Source: UBA940 sp031548515
GTDB lineage: Bacteria > Bacteroidota > Bacteroidia > Bacteroidales > Rikenellaceae
NCBI GenBank assembly: GCA_031548515.1
Contig: JAVBRB010000008.1
Span: 67,370 to 131,369, forward strand
Direction: 5' to 3'
Length of the DNA: 64,000 nucleotides
Position 1 is the stretch's first letter; each line of letters opens with the position of its first letter. Of the stretch, positions 50,581 through 59,392 are shown piece by piece. The notes beneath the pieces were generated by a model, which did not search any database, was not told where the DNA came from, and worked only from the letters and a program-made list of their open reading frames with translations. The position numbers were made by a program, and so were the translations under genes.

Positions 50581-52896
50581 TTGAAAAAAATATTTAAATA
50601 TCTTGTTTTTGCAGCGCTTGCGGCAGCTGTTCTGTTGTCGTGTTCGACTACCAAAAGGCTCTCTGACGACCAGACCCTCTATACTGGCGTGAAGAAGATG
50701 GATATTGTGGCATCCGACGGTTCCAAAGTGTCCGGCGATGTGAAATCCGCCGTCAAGGACCCGCTTTCCGTGAAACCCAACAACCCTCTGTTCAGTCCAT
50801 ATGTGCGCAGTCCGTTGCCGATAGGATTGTGGGCCTGGAACTCGTTCTACACCGAGCGCAAAACCGGCTTCAAGGCGTGGCTCTATCGTAGTTTCGCAAA
50901 AGAACCGGTGCTCATAGAAACCGACGTACAGCCCGGCCTGCGTGTGCAGATGGTCGAAGATATGCTGGATAATCTCGGCTATTTCGGTTCGGGGGCGTCA
51001 TACGAAATAATCCCGAAGAAGAATCCAAAGAAAGCGCGCATGAGCTACCGGGTGAGCGTGGCCGACCCGTGGCATCTCGAGACGGTGCGTTTCCCGGCCG
51101 TCACCGGCGATGCAACGCGCGAGATCGCAGGGATGCGGGCTTCGTCGAACTTGAAGCCTGGCCAACAGTACAACATCGACACCCTGACGCGCGAACGCGT
51201 GAGGATCACCAATAACCTGCGCGACAAAAGCTATTATTATTTCCGCCCTCAATACCTCGAATACCAGGCCGACACCACCCGCGCCGACCATGGTGTGGAC
51301 CTGCGCATGAACCTGGCCCCGGGCATTCCCGAAGCCGCTCTGCAGCCCTACGATATTGGTAATGTGAAACTGCTGCTGTTCAGCACTACAGGGAACAAGG
51401 AGGCCGATTCGACGGAAATCGGAGGAAAGAAAGTGTGGTACCAGAAGCCGCTGAGACTCCGTCCGAAGGTTATCGAAAAGGCCCTCCGCGGCCTCAACAC
51501 AGGCGATCCGGCAGCTCTTCCGGCTATAAACCGCACGCTGAACAACATGACGCGGCTGGGTGTTTTCCGCTATGTCAACCTCGAGGTCACGCCGCTCGAC
51601 TCGCTGCGTCCGGGAGACCCTCTGGATATGACCATTTCGGCAGCCATGGATACCCCGATGGAGGCCGGGATCGAAATCGACCTGGCTTACGAATCGAGCA
51701 GTTTCATCGGTCCGGCGGCGATATTCGGAGTCAAGCACAAGAACATTTTCGGCGGCGGAGAGGTGCTGGCACTCAAGCTCAACGGCTCCTACGCATGGCA
51801 GACCGGAAACACCAGTTCGTCGGCCAATTCCACAGCCGTGAACTCCTACGAGATAGGGCTGACGGCTTCGCTGACCTTCCCGCGCATGATCGCGCCGAAC
51901 TTCGTCGAACGCGCCATGAGCTACGGCGGCCGGACTAGCTACCAGTTGGGCGTCGACCTGCTGAACCGCCCCAAATTCTTCAAAATGCTGACGTTCAACT
52001 TCTCGAACACCTACGATTTCCGCACATCACGCACCGTCACGCACAGCCTCACGCCGTTCAAGATGGTTTTCAACAACCTGCTGAGCACAACCGAAGATTT
52101 CGACAACACGATGGCCGAAAATCCGGCGATCGCCCTCAGCTTCCAGAACCAGTTCATACCGTCCGGATCATATACTTATACTTTTGACAAAAAACTCAGA
52201 AAGGACCGCCTCGACCGTTTCGTGTGGCAACTTACGCTGATGAGCGCGGGCAATGTGTGGGCGGGAGTCTACAGCCTGTTCGGGGTTGAAACAGGCGACA
52301 TGAAGATCCTGGGCCAGCCTTTCTCGCAGTTCGCCAAGGCGACCACCACGCTGACATGGTATAAACAGGTGGGTCGTTCAAATAGTTTTGCCGCGAGGCT
52401 CTTCTCCGGCGCGGGCTATGCCTATGGAAATTCCGAGGTGCTGCCATACACGGAACAATTCTACATCGGCGGCGCCAACAGTATCCGTGCCTACACCATC
52501 CGCTCGATCGGGCCGGGCGGCTATGTTCCCGACGTTACCGACCAATACGGCTACTTCGACCAGACGGGCGATTTCAAACTGGAACTAAACGCCGAGTTCC
52601 GTTTTAATATTTTCGGTGGACTCAACGGCGCGGTTTTCTTCGACGCGGGCAACATCTGGCTGTTGGAGGACGATCCCGACCGTCCCGGCGGCAAGCTGGG
52701 CAGCGGCAATTTTTTCGACCAGGTCGCGACGGGCACGGGTGCGGGCCTTCGCTACGACCTCTCTTTCCTTGTAATCCGTCTCGACCTCGGGGTGGGTATC
52801 CACCTGCCCTACGACACCGGCAAAAGCGGATATTACAATATCCCGCGCTTCAAGGACGGCTTGGGCCTGCATCTCGCCATCGGCTACCCATTCTAA
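50581..52896 (+). CDS. tamL: TamL, BamA/TamA-family outer-membrane lipoprotein
   Basis: A 771-residue Omp85-family lipoprotein (AAVLLSC21), the Bacteroidota counterpart of TamA and partner of TamB. POTRA-like domains lie at about 90-330 (VQPGLRVQMVEDMLDNLGYF; PGQQYNIDTLTRERVRITNNLRD). The barrel is C-terminal (about 360-771), with the lid-loop motif near IGGANSIRAYTIRSIGPG (the VRGY/F-type element) and ending in AIGYPF. The start is TTG. It lies 122 bp after tamB, across the palindromic element. Confidence 0.93.
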   Translation: MKKIFKYLVFAALAAAVLLSCSTTKRLSDDQTLYTGVKKMDIVASDGSKVSGDVKSAVKDPLSVKPNNPLFSPYVRSPLPIGLWAWNSFYTERKTGFKAWLYRSFAKEPVLIETDVQPGLRVQMVEDMLDNLGYFGSGASYEIIPKKNPKKARMSYRVSVADPWHLETVRFPAVTGDATREIAGMRASSNLKPGQQYNIDTLTRERVRITNNLRDKSYYYFRPQYLEYQADTTRADHGVDLRMNLAPGIPEAALQPYDIGNVKLLLFSTTGNKEADSTEIGGKKVWYQKPLRLRPKVIEKALRGLNTGDPAALPAINRTLNNMTRLGVFRYVNLEVTPLDSLRPGDPLDMTISAAMDTPMEAGIEIDLAYESSSFIGPAAIFGVKHKNIFGGGEVLALKLNGSYAWQTGNTSSSANSTAVNSYEIGLTASLTFPRMIAPNFVERAMSYGGRTSYQLGVDLLNRPKFFKMLTFNFSNTYDFRTSRTVTHSLTPFKMVFNNLLSTTEDFDNTMAENPAIALSFQNQFIPSGSYTYTFDKKLRKDRLDRFVWQLTLMSAGNVWAGVYSLFGVETGDMKILGQPFSQFAKATTTLTWYKQVGRSNSFAARLFSGAGYAYGNSEVLPYTEQFYIGGANSIRAYTIRSIGPGGYVPDVTDQYGYFDQTGDFKLELNAEFRFNIFGGLNGAVFFDAGNIWLLEDDPDRPGGKLGSGNFFDQVATGTGAGLRYDLSFLVIRLDLGVGIHLPYDTGKSGYYNIPRFKDGLGLHLAIGYPF

Positions 52897-52899
52897 AAA

Positions 52900-53069
52900 A
52901 ATGAACTACCCCGCCGCAAGCAACGGGGTATCCAAAACAGAAATTTATAATATCTCCGCAAGCGGAGGGGAATCTACCCTTTTAGTTATCTACCTCGCAA
53001 GATACTTCCGTCGGCCTAAGGCCGACGGTCGGCGCTCGGCCGATGATTATTTTGCGAAGCAAAACAATT
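52900..53069 (+). repeat. Dispersed ~170-bp palindromic element, copy C
   Basis: Same orientation as copy A. It starts 4 bp after the tamL stop and ends 16 bp before the -33 region of the GH2 promoter. Left hairpin CCCCGCCGCAAGCAACGGGG; right palindrome TTTTGCGAAGCAAAA. Confidence 0.85.
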
Positions 53070-53084
53070 AAAATTAGCGAGTGT

Positions 53085-53115
53085 TTTTCATTTTTCACTG
53101 ATTTTTATATCTTTG
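53085..53115 (+). promoter_or_regulatory. Promoter of the GH2 gene
   Basis: TTTT at 53085-53088 and TATCTTTG at 53108-53115 with a 19-bp spacer. The 5' UTR is about 38 nt. Confidence 0.65.
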
Positions 53116-53160
53116 CCATGCCTCCAATTTATTGACCAACACCTTTTAATCCTTTTTTGA

Positions 53161-54972
53161 ATGAGAAAGACTGTTTTGATTACGCTGTGCGCGGCCGCGT
53201 TTGCCGTATCGTGTGCCACACCCGAGCCTAAGGTTGAATGGAAACCGGCAGGCGACAAGATCATGACTACCTGGGGCGAGAACCTCGACCCGCAAAACGT
53301 GCATCCCGAATATCCGCGCCCGCAGATGGAACGTGCCGACTGGATGAACCTCAACGGGTTCTGGCAACTGGATGTCGCAGACCGCGAAACCGGTGAAAAC
53401 AGCATTTATTCAGGCCATATCCTCGTTCCATTCGCTGTCGAGTCGGCACTTTCAGGCGTCGGCATCCGCGTCGGCAAGGATCGTGAAATGACCTACACCC
53501 GCACTTTCAAAATGCCCTCCTCGTGGAAAGGCCGCCGCGTTATGCTTAATTTCGGCGCGGTCGACTGGGAAGCGCATGTATTTGTCAACGGCGTAGAGGT
53601 AGGCAGCCACACGGGCGGCTACACACCGTTCTCGTTCGACATAACCGACCAGTTGAAAGGCCGCGAAAACACCGTCACGGTAAGGGTTTGGGACCCGACC
53701 ACCGACGGCAAGCAGCCGCGCGGCAAGCAGGTTAACAATCCGGAAGGAATCTGGTACACCCCGGTAAGCGGCATCTGGCAGACGGTGTGGCTCGAGCCAG
53801 TGCAGCAGACGCATATCGCGGGCCTGCGCATCACCCCCGACATCGACAATAAGATACTGTACGTGAATCCGTCCCTCGCAGGAGGCGATGCCGAAGTCAC
53901 CGTCAAGGTTTACGACGGCGCGGCGCCGGTGGCCGAAGCCACAGGGAAGGGCGGTACCGAAATAGCCGTCGCGATGCCCGCCGACATGAAGCTGTGGACT
54001 CCCGATTCTCCGTTCCTCTACGACCTGAAAGTGACGGCCGGAAAGGACGAGGTGAAGAGCTATGCCGGGATGCGCAAATTCTCGCGCGCCCAAGGACCCG
54101 ACGGCATCTGGCGCATGCAGCTCAACAACAAAGATCTCTTCCAGATGGGTCCGCTCGACCAGGGATGGTGGCCCGACGGACTCTATACCGCGCCGACGGA
54201 CGAAGCTCTCGCATACGACATACGGAAAACCAAAGATTTTGGTTTCAACATGATACGCAAGCACGTAAAGGTCGAACCGGCCCGCTGGTACTGGCACTGC
54301 GACCGCCTCGGTATGATCGTATGGCAGGACATGCCCAGCGGAGGCGAAGGTCCGGGCTGGCAGAACAGGACTTGGTTCGAGGGCAACGAGGACGTCCGTT
54401 CGGCCGAGTCCGAAGCCAACTACCGTAAAGAGTGGCGCGAGATCATGGACGCTTTCTATTCATATCCATGCATCGGCGTGTGGGTTCCGTTCAACGAGGC
54501 GTGGGGCCAGTTCAAGACGCGCGACATCGCAGAATGGACACAGAAGCACGACCCGTCGAGATTGGTCAATCCGGCCAGCGGAGGCAACTTCTTCCCTTCG
54601 TGCGGCGACATTCTCGACCTGCATAACTATCCGCAACCGGCCATGTACCTTTATGATGAAACCTTGGTGAACGTGCTGGGCGAATACGGGGGCATAGGCT
54701 ACGCTATGCAGCCGCACCTGTGGGCGCCCGACCGCAACTGGGGTTACGTGCAGTTCAACAGCGCCAAGGAAGTGACCGACAAATACGTCGAGTATGCCGG
54801 GATGCTCCTCGATCTGGTTCCGCAGGGATTCTCAGCGGGGGTATACACACAGACCACCGACGTCGAGATGGAGGTCAACGGCCTTATGACCTACGACCGT
54901 AAGCAGGTCAAGGTCGAAGAGGCGCGTGTGCGTGAAGCCAATCAGCGTCTTGTGAACTCGCTCGACAAATAA
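53161..54972 (+). CDS. GH2 family beta-glycosidase lipoprotein
   Basis: A 603-residue lipoprotein (FAVSC18). A sugar-binding jelly roll (about 55-200, WMNLNGFWQLDVADRETGE; MLNFGAVDWEAHVFVNGVEVG) and an Ig-like domain (about 205-300) precede the TIM barrel. The acid/base is E446 in PFNEAWG, and the nucleophile is E508 in VLGEYGG. GH2 covers beta-galactosidase, beta-mannosidase and beta-glucuronidase; the substrate cannot be read here. It is monocistronic with its own promoter and terminator, close to repeat copy C. Confidence 0.9.
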   Translation: MRKTVLITLCAAAFAVSCATPEPKVEWKPAGDKIMTTWGENLDPQNVHPEYPRPQMERADWMNLNGFWQLDVADRETGENSIYSGHILVPFAVESALSGVGIRVGKDREMTYTRTFKMPSSWKGRRVMLNFGAVDWEAHVFVNGVEVGSHTGGYTPFSFDITDQLKGRENTVTVRVWDPTTDGKQPRGKQVNNPEGIWYTPVSGIWQTVWLEPVQQTHIAGLRITPDIDNKILYVNPSLAGGDAEVTVKVYDGAAPVAEATGKGGTEIAVAMPADMKLWTPDSPFLYDLKVTAGKDEVKSYAGMRKFSRAQGPDGIWRMQLNNKDLFQMGPLDQGWWPDGLYTAPTDEALAYDIRKTKDFGFNMIRKHVKVEPARWYWHCDRLGMIVWQDMPSGGEGPGWQNRTWFEGNEDVRSAESEANYRKEWREIMDAFYSYPCIGVWVPFNEAWGQFKTRDIAEWTQKHDPSRLVNPASGGNFFPSCGDILDLHNYPQPAMYLYDETLVNVLGEYGGIGYAMQPHLWAPDRNWGYVQFNSAKEVTDKYVEYAGMLLDLVPQGFSAGVYTQTTDVEMEVNGLMTYDRKQVKVEEARVREANQRLVNSLDK

Positions 54973-54991
54973 ACGGCGAAATATCATAAAC

Positions 54992-55026
54992 AAAAAACGG
55001 ACCCCGGTGCGGGGTCCGTTTTTTTA
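54992..55026. terminator. Bidirectional terminator after GH2
   Basis: ACGGACCCC (54997-55005) pairs perfectly with GGGGTCCGT (55011-55019). A run of T follows on the plus strand and A precedes it, so it can serve both strands. Confidence 0.9.
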
Positions 55027-55060
55027 TCTTCACACATGCACGATCCTGTAACGCGTATAA

Positions 55061-55081
55061 TAAACCGGCATAGCCGGTTTA
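55061..55081 (-). terminator. Hairpin at the terminase stop codon
   Basis: TAAACCGGC-ATA-GCCGGTTTA forms a perfect 9-bp stem overlapping the terL stop. Confidence 0.55.
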
Positions 55082-56533
55082 TCCTTTAAAGGTCAGCGCT
55101 TTTATTTTTTTCGAGGGCAAAGCAGCCATCTCTTTTTCAACGATCCCGGTCAGCACGTCGGGTGCGTCGTGCCATCGGTTGGCCCGGAACAGGCGGCGGT
55201 AGGTCGTGACATGGCGGTGGAATTGAGGCCACAGCCTGGCCCAGTCTCGGGGCATGCGCAGCTTGTGCAGCACAGTGGCCGAATTCGACAGAATGCGCGC
55301 TTCCTTGTTCTCAGATTGGTGGAACCATTCGACTTTCGTTTCCGGGACAAAGCATTGCACGGCACGTGCGAACCCGCGTCCGCCGTTGTTGCTTTCGACA
55401 TTTGCAAGGCGGGTGTCGTTGCGCGACAACATATCGCCGACCAAACCCTCGGTCACTTCCATACGCTCGGCTGAATAGACCACGTCTGTAATATATATGA
55501 TTTCATCCAGCCCCACAGAGTAACAAACCGAGCATAGGTAATCATCGCCCATATCGGCCGTGTCAGTGTAGTTTGCGCGTTTTATGACGTCGCGCGGAAG
55601 CAGGTCGTAAATTCGGAAGCCGTCGCCGTAGAGCAGTCCCTGCGGAGCCGACGGACGGCCTTGGTACATGCATTCGAACTGCACTGGATCGAGATTCTGC
55701 TTTTTCAGCAGCAGCTTGCGGCTGTGGCGTTCGGGCCACAGCGGTTCTCCGTCGGCCCGCGGATCTATTTCGGTGGGTGGCGAATCCTTGAGCGCTTCGA
55801 GGTTCAGGTGCAGCCAACTGTCGGCCGGATGGCCGTCCAACTGCGCCCATGACTCCAACGGCACTATCTCTTCGCGCGCGGAGATCATCCCGATCAGGTC
55901 TTCCTCGTGCCAACGGGTGAAGACTATCAACTCCGAAGAGTCGTTATGCATACGCGTGCGGACAACTGAGGTGTACCACTCCCAGCAGTTGTCGCGCACG
56001 ACGGGCGAATTGGCCTCCATGGCGTCTTTGTACAGATCATCCAGAATGAATGTATCGACGCGGTTTCCTGTGAGCGGGCCGTCGCGGCCTACCGAGAAAA
56101 GCTCTCCTTCGCGGCCTATTACCTCAACGTGGTCGGAAGTGCGTATGTAGCTGGATGCGGCGGCGGTTTTCGACGAGCCGTTCTTCTTGATCGTGGTTTC
56201 GGGGAACAGAGCGCCATATTCGTCCGACTCGATAACGCGCTGCGCGCGACGGTTGAAGCGCGAAGCCAGCGAAGCGCTGTACGAGGCAATGGCTATACGG
56301 CGGTCGGGGTCGAGTCCCAGAATGTATGCAGGCAGCAACACCGACGCTCCGAGCGATTTTCCGTGCTGTGGCGGAACGGTTATCATCAGGCGGCGGACAC
56401 GTCCGTCGGCAAAAGCCTGTATCAGGCGGTAATAATTCTCGTGAAACGGCCTCACATCGAGGAACGGAAAGACTTCCCGCGCAAAATCCCCGAACACGGG
56501 CGCAGTATGATTTTGAGGCATAAAAATTGACAT
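55079..56533 (-). CDS. Lone phage-type terminase large subunit
   Basis: A 484-residue DNA-packaging ATPase/nuclease. Walker A is P54-PQHGKS60, Walker B is TFILDDLYKD, and coupling motif-like sequence FTRWHEED follows. The C-terminal nuclease domain has ANYTDTADMGDDYLCSVCYS and LANVESNNGGRGFARAV, with acidic residues intact. No portal, capsid or small-terminase gene is nearby, so this is either a prophage remnant or a domesticated gene. ATG 56533 (or 56521) was chosen; the frame extends upstream to 56842, but that part has no coding character. Confidence 0.85.
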   Translation of the reverse strand: MSIFMPQNHTAPVFGDFAREVFPFLDVRPFHENYYRLIQAFADGRVRRLMITVPPQHGKSLGASVLLPAYILGLDPDRRIAIASYSASLASRFNRRAQRVIESDEYGALFPETTIKKNGSSKTAAASSYIRTSDHVEVIGREGELFSVGRDGPLTGNRVDTFILDDLYKDAMEANSPVVRDNCWEWYTSVVRTRMHNDSSELIVFTRWHEEDLIGMISAREEIVPLESWAQLDGHPADSWLHLNLEALKDSPPTEIDPRADGEPLWPERHSRKLLLKKQNLDPVQFECMYQGRPSAPQGLLYGDGFRIYDLLPRDVIKRANYTDTADMGDDYLCSVCYSVGLDEIIYITDVVYSAERMEVTEGLVGDMLSRNDTRLANVESNNGGRGFARAVQCFVPETKVEWFHQSENKEARILSNSATVLHKLRMPRDWARLWPQFHRHVTTYRRLFRANRWHDAPDVLTGIVEKEMAALPSKKIKALTFKG

Positions 56534-56748
56534 TTGATAATGGACAATGAAAAAACTGTATTCATTGTCCGTTGGTGTGATGTCGGGCCGGGGTCGCAGG
56601 ATCCCTGAACAGAAGCGTCCTCCGGCGGGACGGAATCCTCGGAATCCCCGGCTTTGATCGACGGTCGGCAGGCCGGACGGGAGCGTCCTCCCTGTAAGAC
56701 AGGCGGTTTTGTCCGCACCATACCGTATCGTCCTGACATCGCGGGTTG

Positions 56749-57045
56749 TTATTGATATTCTGTTATGTATTGCTTGAGTTCCGAGAATGAGAAATCGTTG
56801 AGCATCTCGCCGCACTCCTGCACGGTGGAAAATTCCCACCACACAGGAATGATATCGGCTATCGGGCGCCTTACTCCTTCGGGCAGCGTTTCGGTCCGGC
56901 GGTAAACGATGGCTGTAAGCGTGAGATTGGAATAAAACTCTTCTGTTTCGAACTCGACCATGCCGTTGAAGTAATCCGCACAGCCGATCTCTTCCTTCAG
57001 GCGGGCTGCTACGGCGTGGTAGATTTCGCTCGTGATCTCGATCAT
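56749..57045 (-). CDS. Small hypothetical protein
   Basis: A 98-residue acidic protein: an N-terminal helix MIEITSEIYHAVAARLKEEI, a beta region FNGMVEFETEEFYSNLTLTAIVYRRTETLPEGVRRPIADIIPVWWEF, and a C-terminal helix. Alternating hydrophobic strands suggest a compact alpha/beta fold. No family was recognised. It lies divergently to the XRE/S24 gene, so the spacer between them may carry operators controlling both. Confidence 0.65.
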   Translation of the reverse strand: MIEITSEIYHAVAARLKEEIGCADYFNGMVEFETEEFYSNLTLTAIVYRRTETLPEGVRRPIADIIPVWWEFSTVQECGEMLNDFSFSELKQYITEYQ

Positions 57046-57162
57046 TTTGATTGGGAATTAGTCGGTTTGTAAAATCGGTCGTAAAACTAATATCATGCCT
57101 GCCACCGGGTATTCTACATTTTTGAACTATAATATCCGCAGGCTATACGGCATCAAAAAAAT

Positions 57163-57222
57163 AAATTATTTAACTTTACACAGCAAACATAAGTTAAATT
57201 ATTTAACTTTGTTTAACTTTTG
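57163..57222. promoter_or_regulatory. Operator-like TTTAACTT repeats in the divergent spacer
   Basis: AAGTTAAATTATTTAACTT (57191-57209) is a 19-bp palindrome apart from its centre. AAATTATTTAACTT recurs at 57163-57176, and TTTAACTTTTG at 57212-57222. The repeats probably bind the adjacent XRE repressor. Confidence 0.55.
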
Positions 57223-57258
57223 ACCAAACTTTATATTAATAAACCGTTTTAGAATATC

Positions 57259-57927
57259 ATGGAGTCACGTTTAAAGCAGGCACGCAAATACTTAGACCTC
57301 AAGCAAGAGGAGTTGGCCGATGTTTTCGACTGCAGCAAAGAGAACATATCGATGATCGAGCGTGGCAAATCCGCTCTATCTGAACGGAATAAGAAAATTT
57401 TGGTTAAAAAATTTAACTTCAATTCCCTGTGGCTTGACGGGGAAGACGTCCCTATGCTGATGCCTGCGACCGAGCACGCAGTCAGGATGCAGGAGGCGCC
57501 CGCGCTGTTCCCCGAAAGCATTCCGCTGTACGACATGGACAAGGTGCAGGGACTGGCTCATCTGTTCAGGCGCGCGAGGCGTCCCAAAGCATCGGGCTAT
57601 ATCAGCATTCCGCACATTCCCAGATGCGACGGAGCGCTGCGCGTCGTGGGCGATGCCATGCACCCCATACTGCGGAGCGGCGACCTGGTGCTGTACAGCC
57701 AACTGGCCGATACGTCCGAGATATTTTGGGGCGAGATGTACCTTGTTTCGGTCGAGACCTCAGCGGGTGAGTACATTGCCGTGCGTTACATCCGAAAATC
57801 CGAAAAGAAAGGCATGGCTATACTGGCCGGAGAAAACCCCCTGTTCGCCGACACTGAAGTCGAACTGTCGAAAATCAGCGCGCTGGCATTCGTCAAAGCC
57901 ACTTTCCGCCTTAACTCCTCGAAATAA
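57259..57927 (+). CDS. XRE repressor with S24-like domain lacking catalytic residues
   Basis: A 222-residue phage-type repressor. The N-terminal helix-turn-helix (about 3-60) contains LKQEELADVFDCSKENISMIERG. The C-terminal S24/LexA-like domain (about 115-220) has the motif V-V-G-D-A133-M-H-P where peptidases have G-D-S-M-x-P. The Lys region reads YIAV-R176-YI. Both catalytic residues are thus replaced, so self-cleavage in response to DNA damage is not expected. It may be a constitutive or ligand-controlled repressor. Confidence 0.85.
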   Translation: MESRLKQARKYLDLKQEELADVFDCSKENISMIERGKSALSERNKKILVKKFNFNSLWLDGEDVPMLMPATEHAVRMQEAPALFPESIPLYDMDKVQGLAHLFRRARRPKASGYISIPHIPRCDGALRVVGDAMHPILRSGDLVLYSQLADTSEIFWGEMYLVSVETSAGEYIAVRYIRKSEKKGMAILAGENPLFADTEVELSKISALAFVKATFRLNSSK

Positions 57928-57970
57928 GCCCGACGGTTAAAAAAGAGGTAAAAAAGTATGGCAGGGGATT

Positions 57971-58000
57971 ATTGCATATCCGCCGGATTATTTATCTTTG
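57971..58000 (+). promoter_or_regulatory. Promoter of the lipoprotein/radical SAM operon
   Basis: ATTG at 57971-57974, 18 bp, TATCTTTG at 57993-58000. Predicted 5' UTR of about 22 nt. Confidence 0.65.
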
Positions 58001-58029
58001 TAAATACAACCTCTAACTGCGGCATCGTC

Positions 58030-58359
58030 ATGAAACAGACTTTTTACAGGTTCGTTTACCGCATCGTTTCGCGGCTCAGCGACATCACGGGAGGCGCATC
58101 CGTCTTTGTAAGGTGGAAAGTGACCCTTGCCGCCATTATATTAGGTTGTACGGCCGTCTCGCTCACCAACTGCAGACCTCACACTGGTTGTTATGACCAG
58201 GTTGCTCCCCCCACTTGCTACGATCCGGTCGCGCCGGAAGAGCCGTGTCCCGAAACGGAAGAGGGCGAAAAGGCCAGGTACGACGCCGGCGATCCGCAAT
58301 TTCTGGAGGATGCGGATGTGGAATTCAGGGAATCGCCAGCCGACAGCACCACCCGATGA
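58030..58359 (+). CDS. Small cysteine-containing lipoprotein, rSAM/lipoprotein system
   Basis: A 109-residue protein. A basic N-terminal part (1-30, MKQTFYRFVYRIVSRL) precedes one hydrophobic segment (31-46) with possible lipobox cysteines at C40 (IILGC) or C48. The tail then has a tandem motif: C54-YDQVAPPT-C63-YDPVAPEEP-C73, followed by an acidic C-terminus. Its stop overlaps the radical SAM start (ATGA). I recall a Bacteroidota rSAM/lipoprotein system of this layout, in which the lipoprotein is the presumed substrate. The function is unknown. Confidence 0.75.
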   Translation: MKQTFYRFVYRIVSRLSDITGGASVFVRWKVTLAAIILGCTAVSLTNCRPHTGCYDQVAPPTCYDPVAPEEPCPETEEGEKARYDAGDPQFLEDADVEFRESPADSTTR

Positions 58360-59372
58360 GGCCGCGGCTTTCGAATATAGCTTTCGAGATCACTTCCGGA
58401 TGCAATCTCGACTGCGTCTACTGCTACAATATCTGGAAAAGCCCCGGAGCAGGTATCGCGCCCGGACAGGGTTCATATAAAAAATCCATACGAACCCTTC
58501 GCGAGTTTTTCCGCCAGGCCGACGTGCCCAACGTGACGCTTACCGGAGGCGAACCATTCCTCGCCGAGCGCTTCATGGAGGTGGCGCTTTTCTGCCGCAT
58601 GGAGGGTAAGGGGGTGACGCTCATAACCAACGGCACGTCCGGAACTCCGGCGCAGTACAACGACCTGCTGAAAGTGGGCGTGTCGCTGTTCGAGCTTCCC
58701 GTCCATTCGTCCGACGAGGCAGTCCACGACATGATGGCGGGCGTACACGGAAGCTGGCGGAAATCTGTCGCATCGGTCAACTCGTTATGTGAAATAGGCG
58801 CAGACCCGGTCGTGGTGATTGTACTCACGCGTTTCAATATAGAAAGCGTCGCCCGGACGCTCGATTTCATCGCTTCCCTGGGTGTGAAGCGGGTTATGGT
58901 GAACCGGTACAACATCGGGGGAAGGTACACGGCCAATCCCGCGGCGGTTTCGGCCACGCACAGCCAGTTGCGGAACGCTTTCGCCGGGATAGAATGCAAA
59001 GCGCCGGAACTGGGCCTGCGGGTAACATCCAACGTCTGCACCCCGAGGTGCATTCTCGACCCGCACGACTATCCGCACATAGGTTTCGGCAACTGCTCTC
59101 CCGACATGGCACGACGGCCGCTTACGCTCGACATGGATGGCAGTATCCGCCTCTGCAACCATTCGCCCGTGGTCGCGGGAAATATATTCGCGGAGCCTCT
59201 TGAAGACATATTGAAGTCGGCGTATGCAAAAAGCTGGGGCACGACGGTACCTGAGTATTGCGCGGACTGCGGAATGTGGAAAGACTGCCTTGGCGGATGC
59301 CGCGCGGCGTCGGAGCAATGCGGACTGGGCCTCGGACATCCAGATCCGCTCATAACAGCCAAAGGACTATAA
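58356..59372 (+). CDS. Radical SAM/SPASM-type enzyme of the rSAM/lipoprotein pair
   Basis: A 338-residue enzyme. The cluster motif is C16-NLD-C20-VY-C23. The glycine-rich motif VTLTGGEPFLAE lies near 66. A C-terminal auxiliary cluster region (SPASM-like) has CTPRCI, then YCADCGMWKDCLGGCRAASEQC. Such enzymes often modify peptides. It is coupled to the preceding lipoprotein by a 4-nt ATGA overlap and is followed by an esterase gene 20 bp later. It probably modifies the lipoprotein, but no product can be named. Confidence 0.85.
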   Translation: MRPRLSNIAFEITSGCNLDCVYCYNIWKSPGAGIAPGQGSYKKSIRTLREFFRQADVPNVTLTGGEPFLAERFMEVALFCRMEGKGVTLITNGTSGTPAQYNDLLKVGVSLFELPVHSSDEAVHDMMAGVHGSWRKSVASVNSLCEIGADPVVVIVLTRFNIESVARTLDFIASLGVKRVMVNRYNIGGRYTANPAAVSATHSQLRNAFAGIECKAPELGLRVTSNVCTPRCILDPHDYPHIGFGNCSPDMARRPLTLDMDGSIRLCNHSPVVAGNIFAEPLEDILKSAYAKSWGTTVPEYCADCGMWKDCLGGCRAASEQCGLGLGHPDPLITAKGL

Positions 59373-59392
59373 TTTTAATATACTTAAATATT

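Noticed and set aside
56534..56842. N-terminal extension of the terminase
   Set aside because: The frame is open but the peptide is Arg/Gly-rich without domain features; terminases of this type start near the ATG at 56533.
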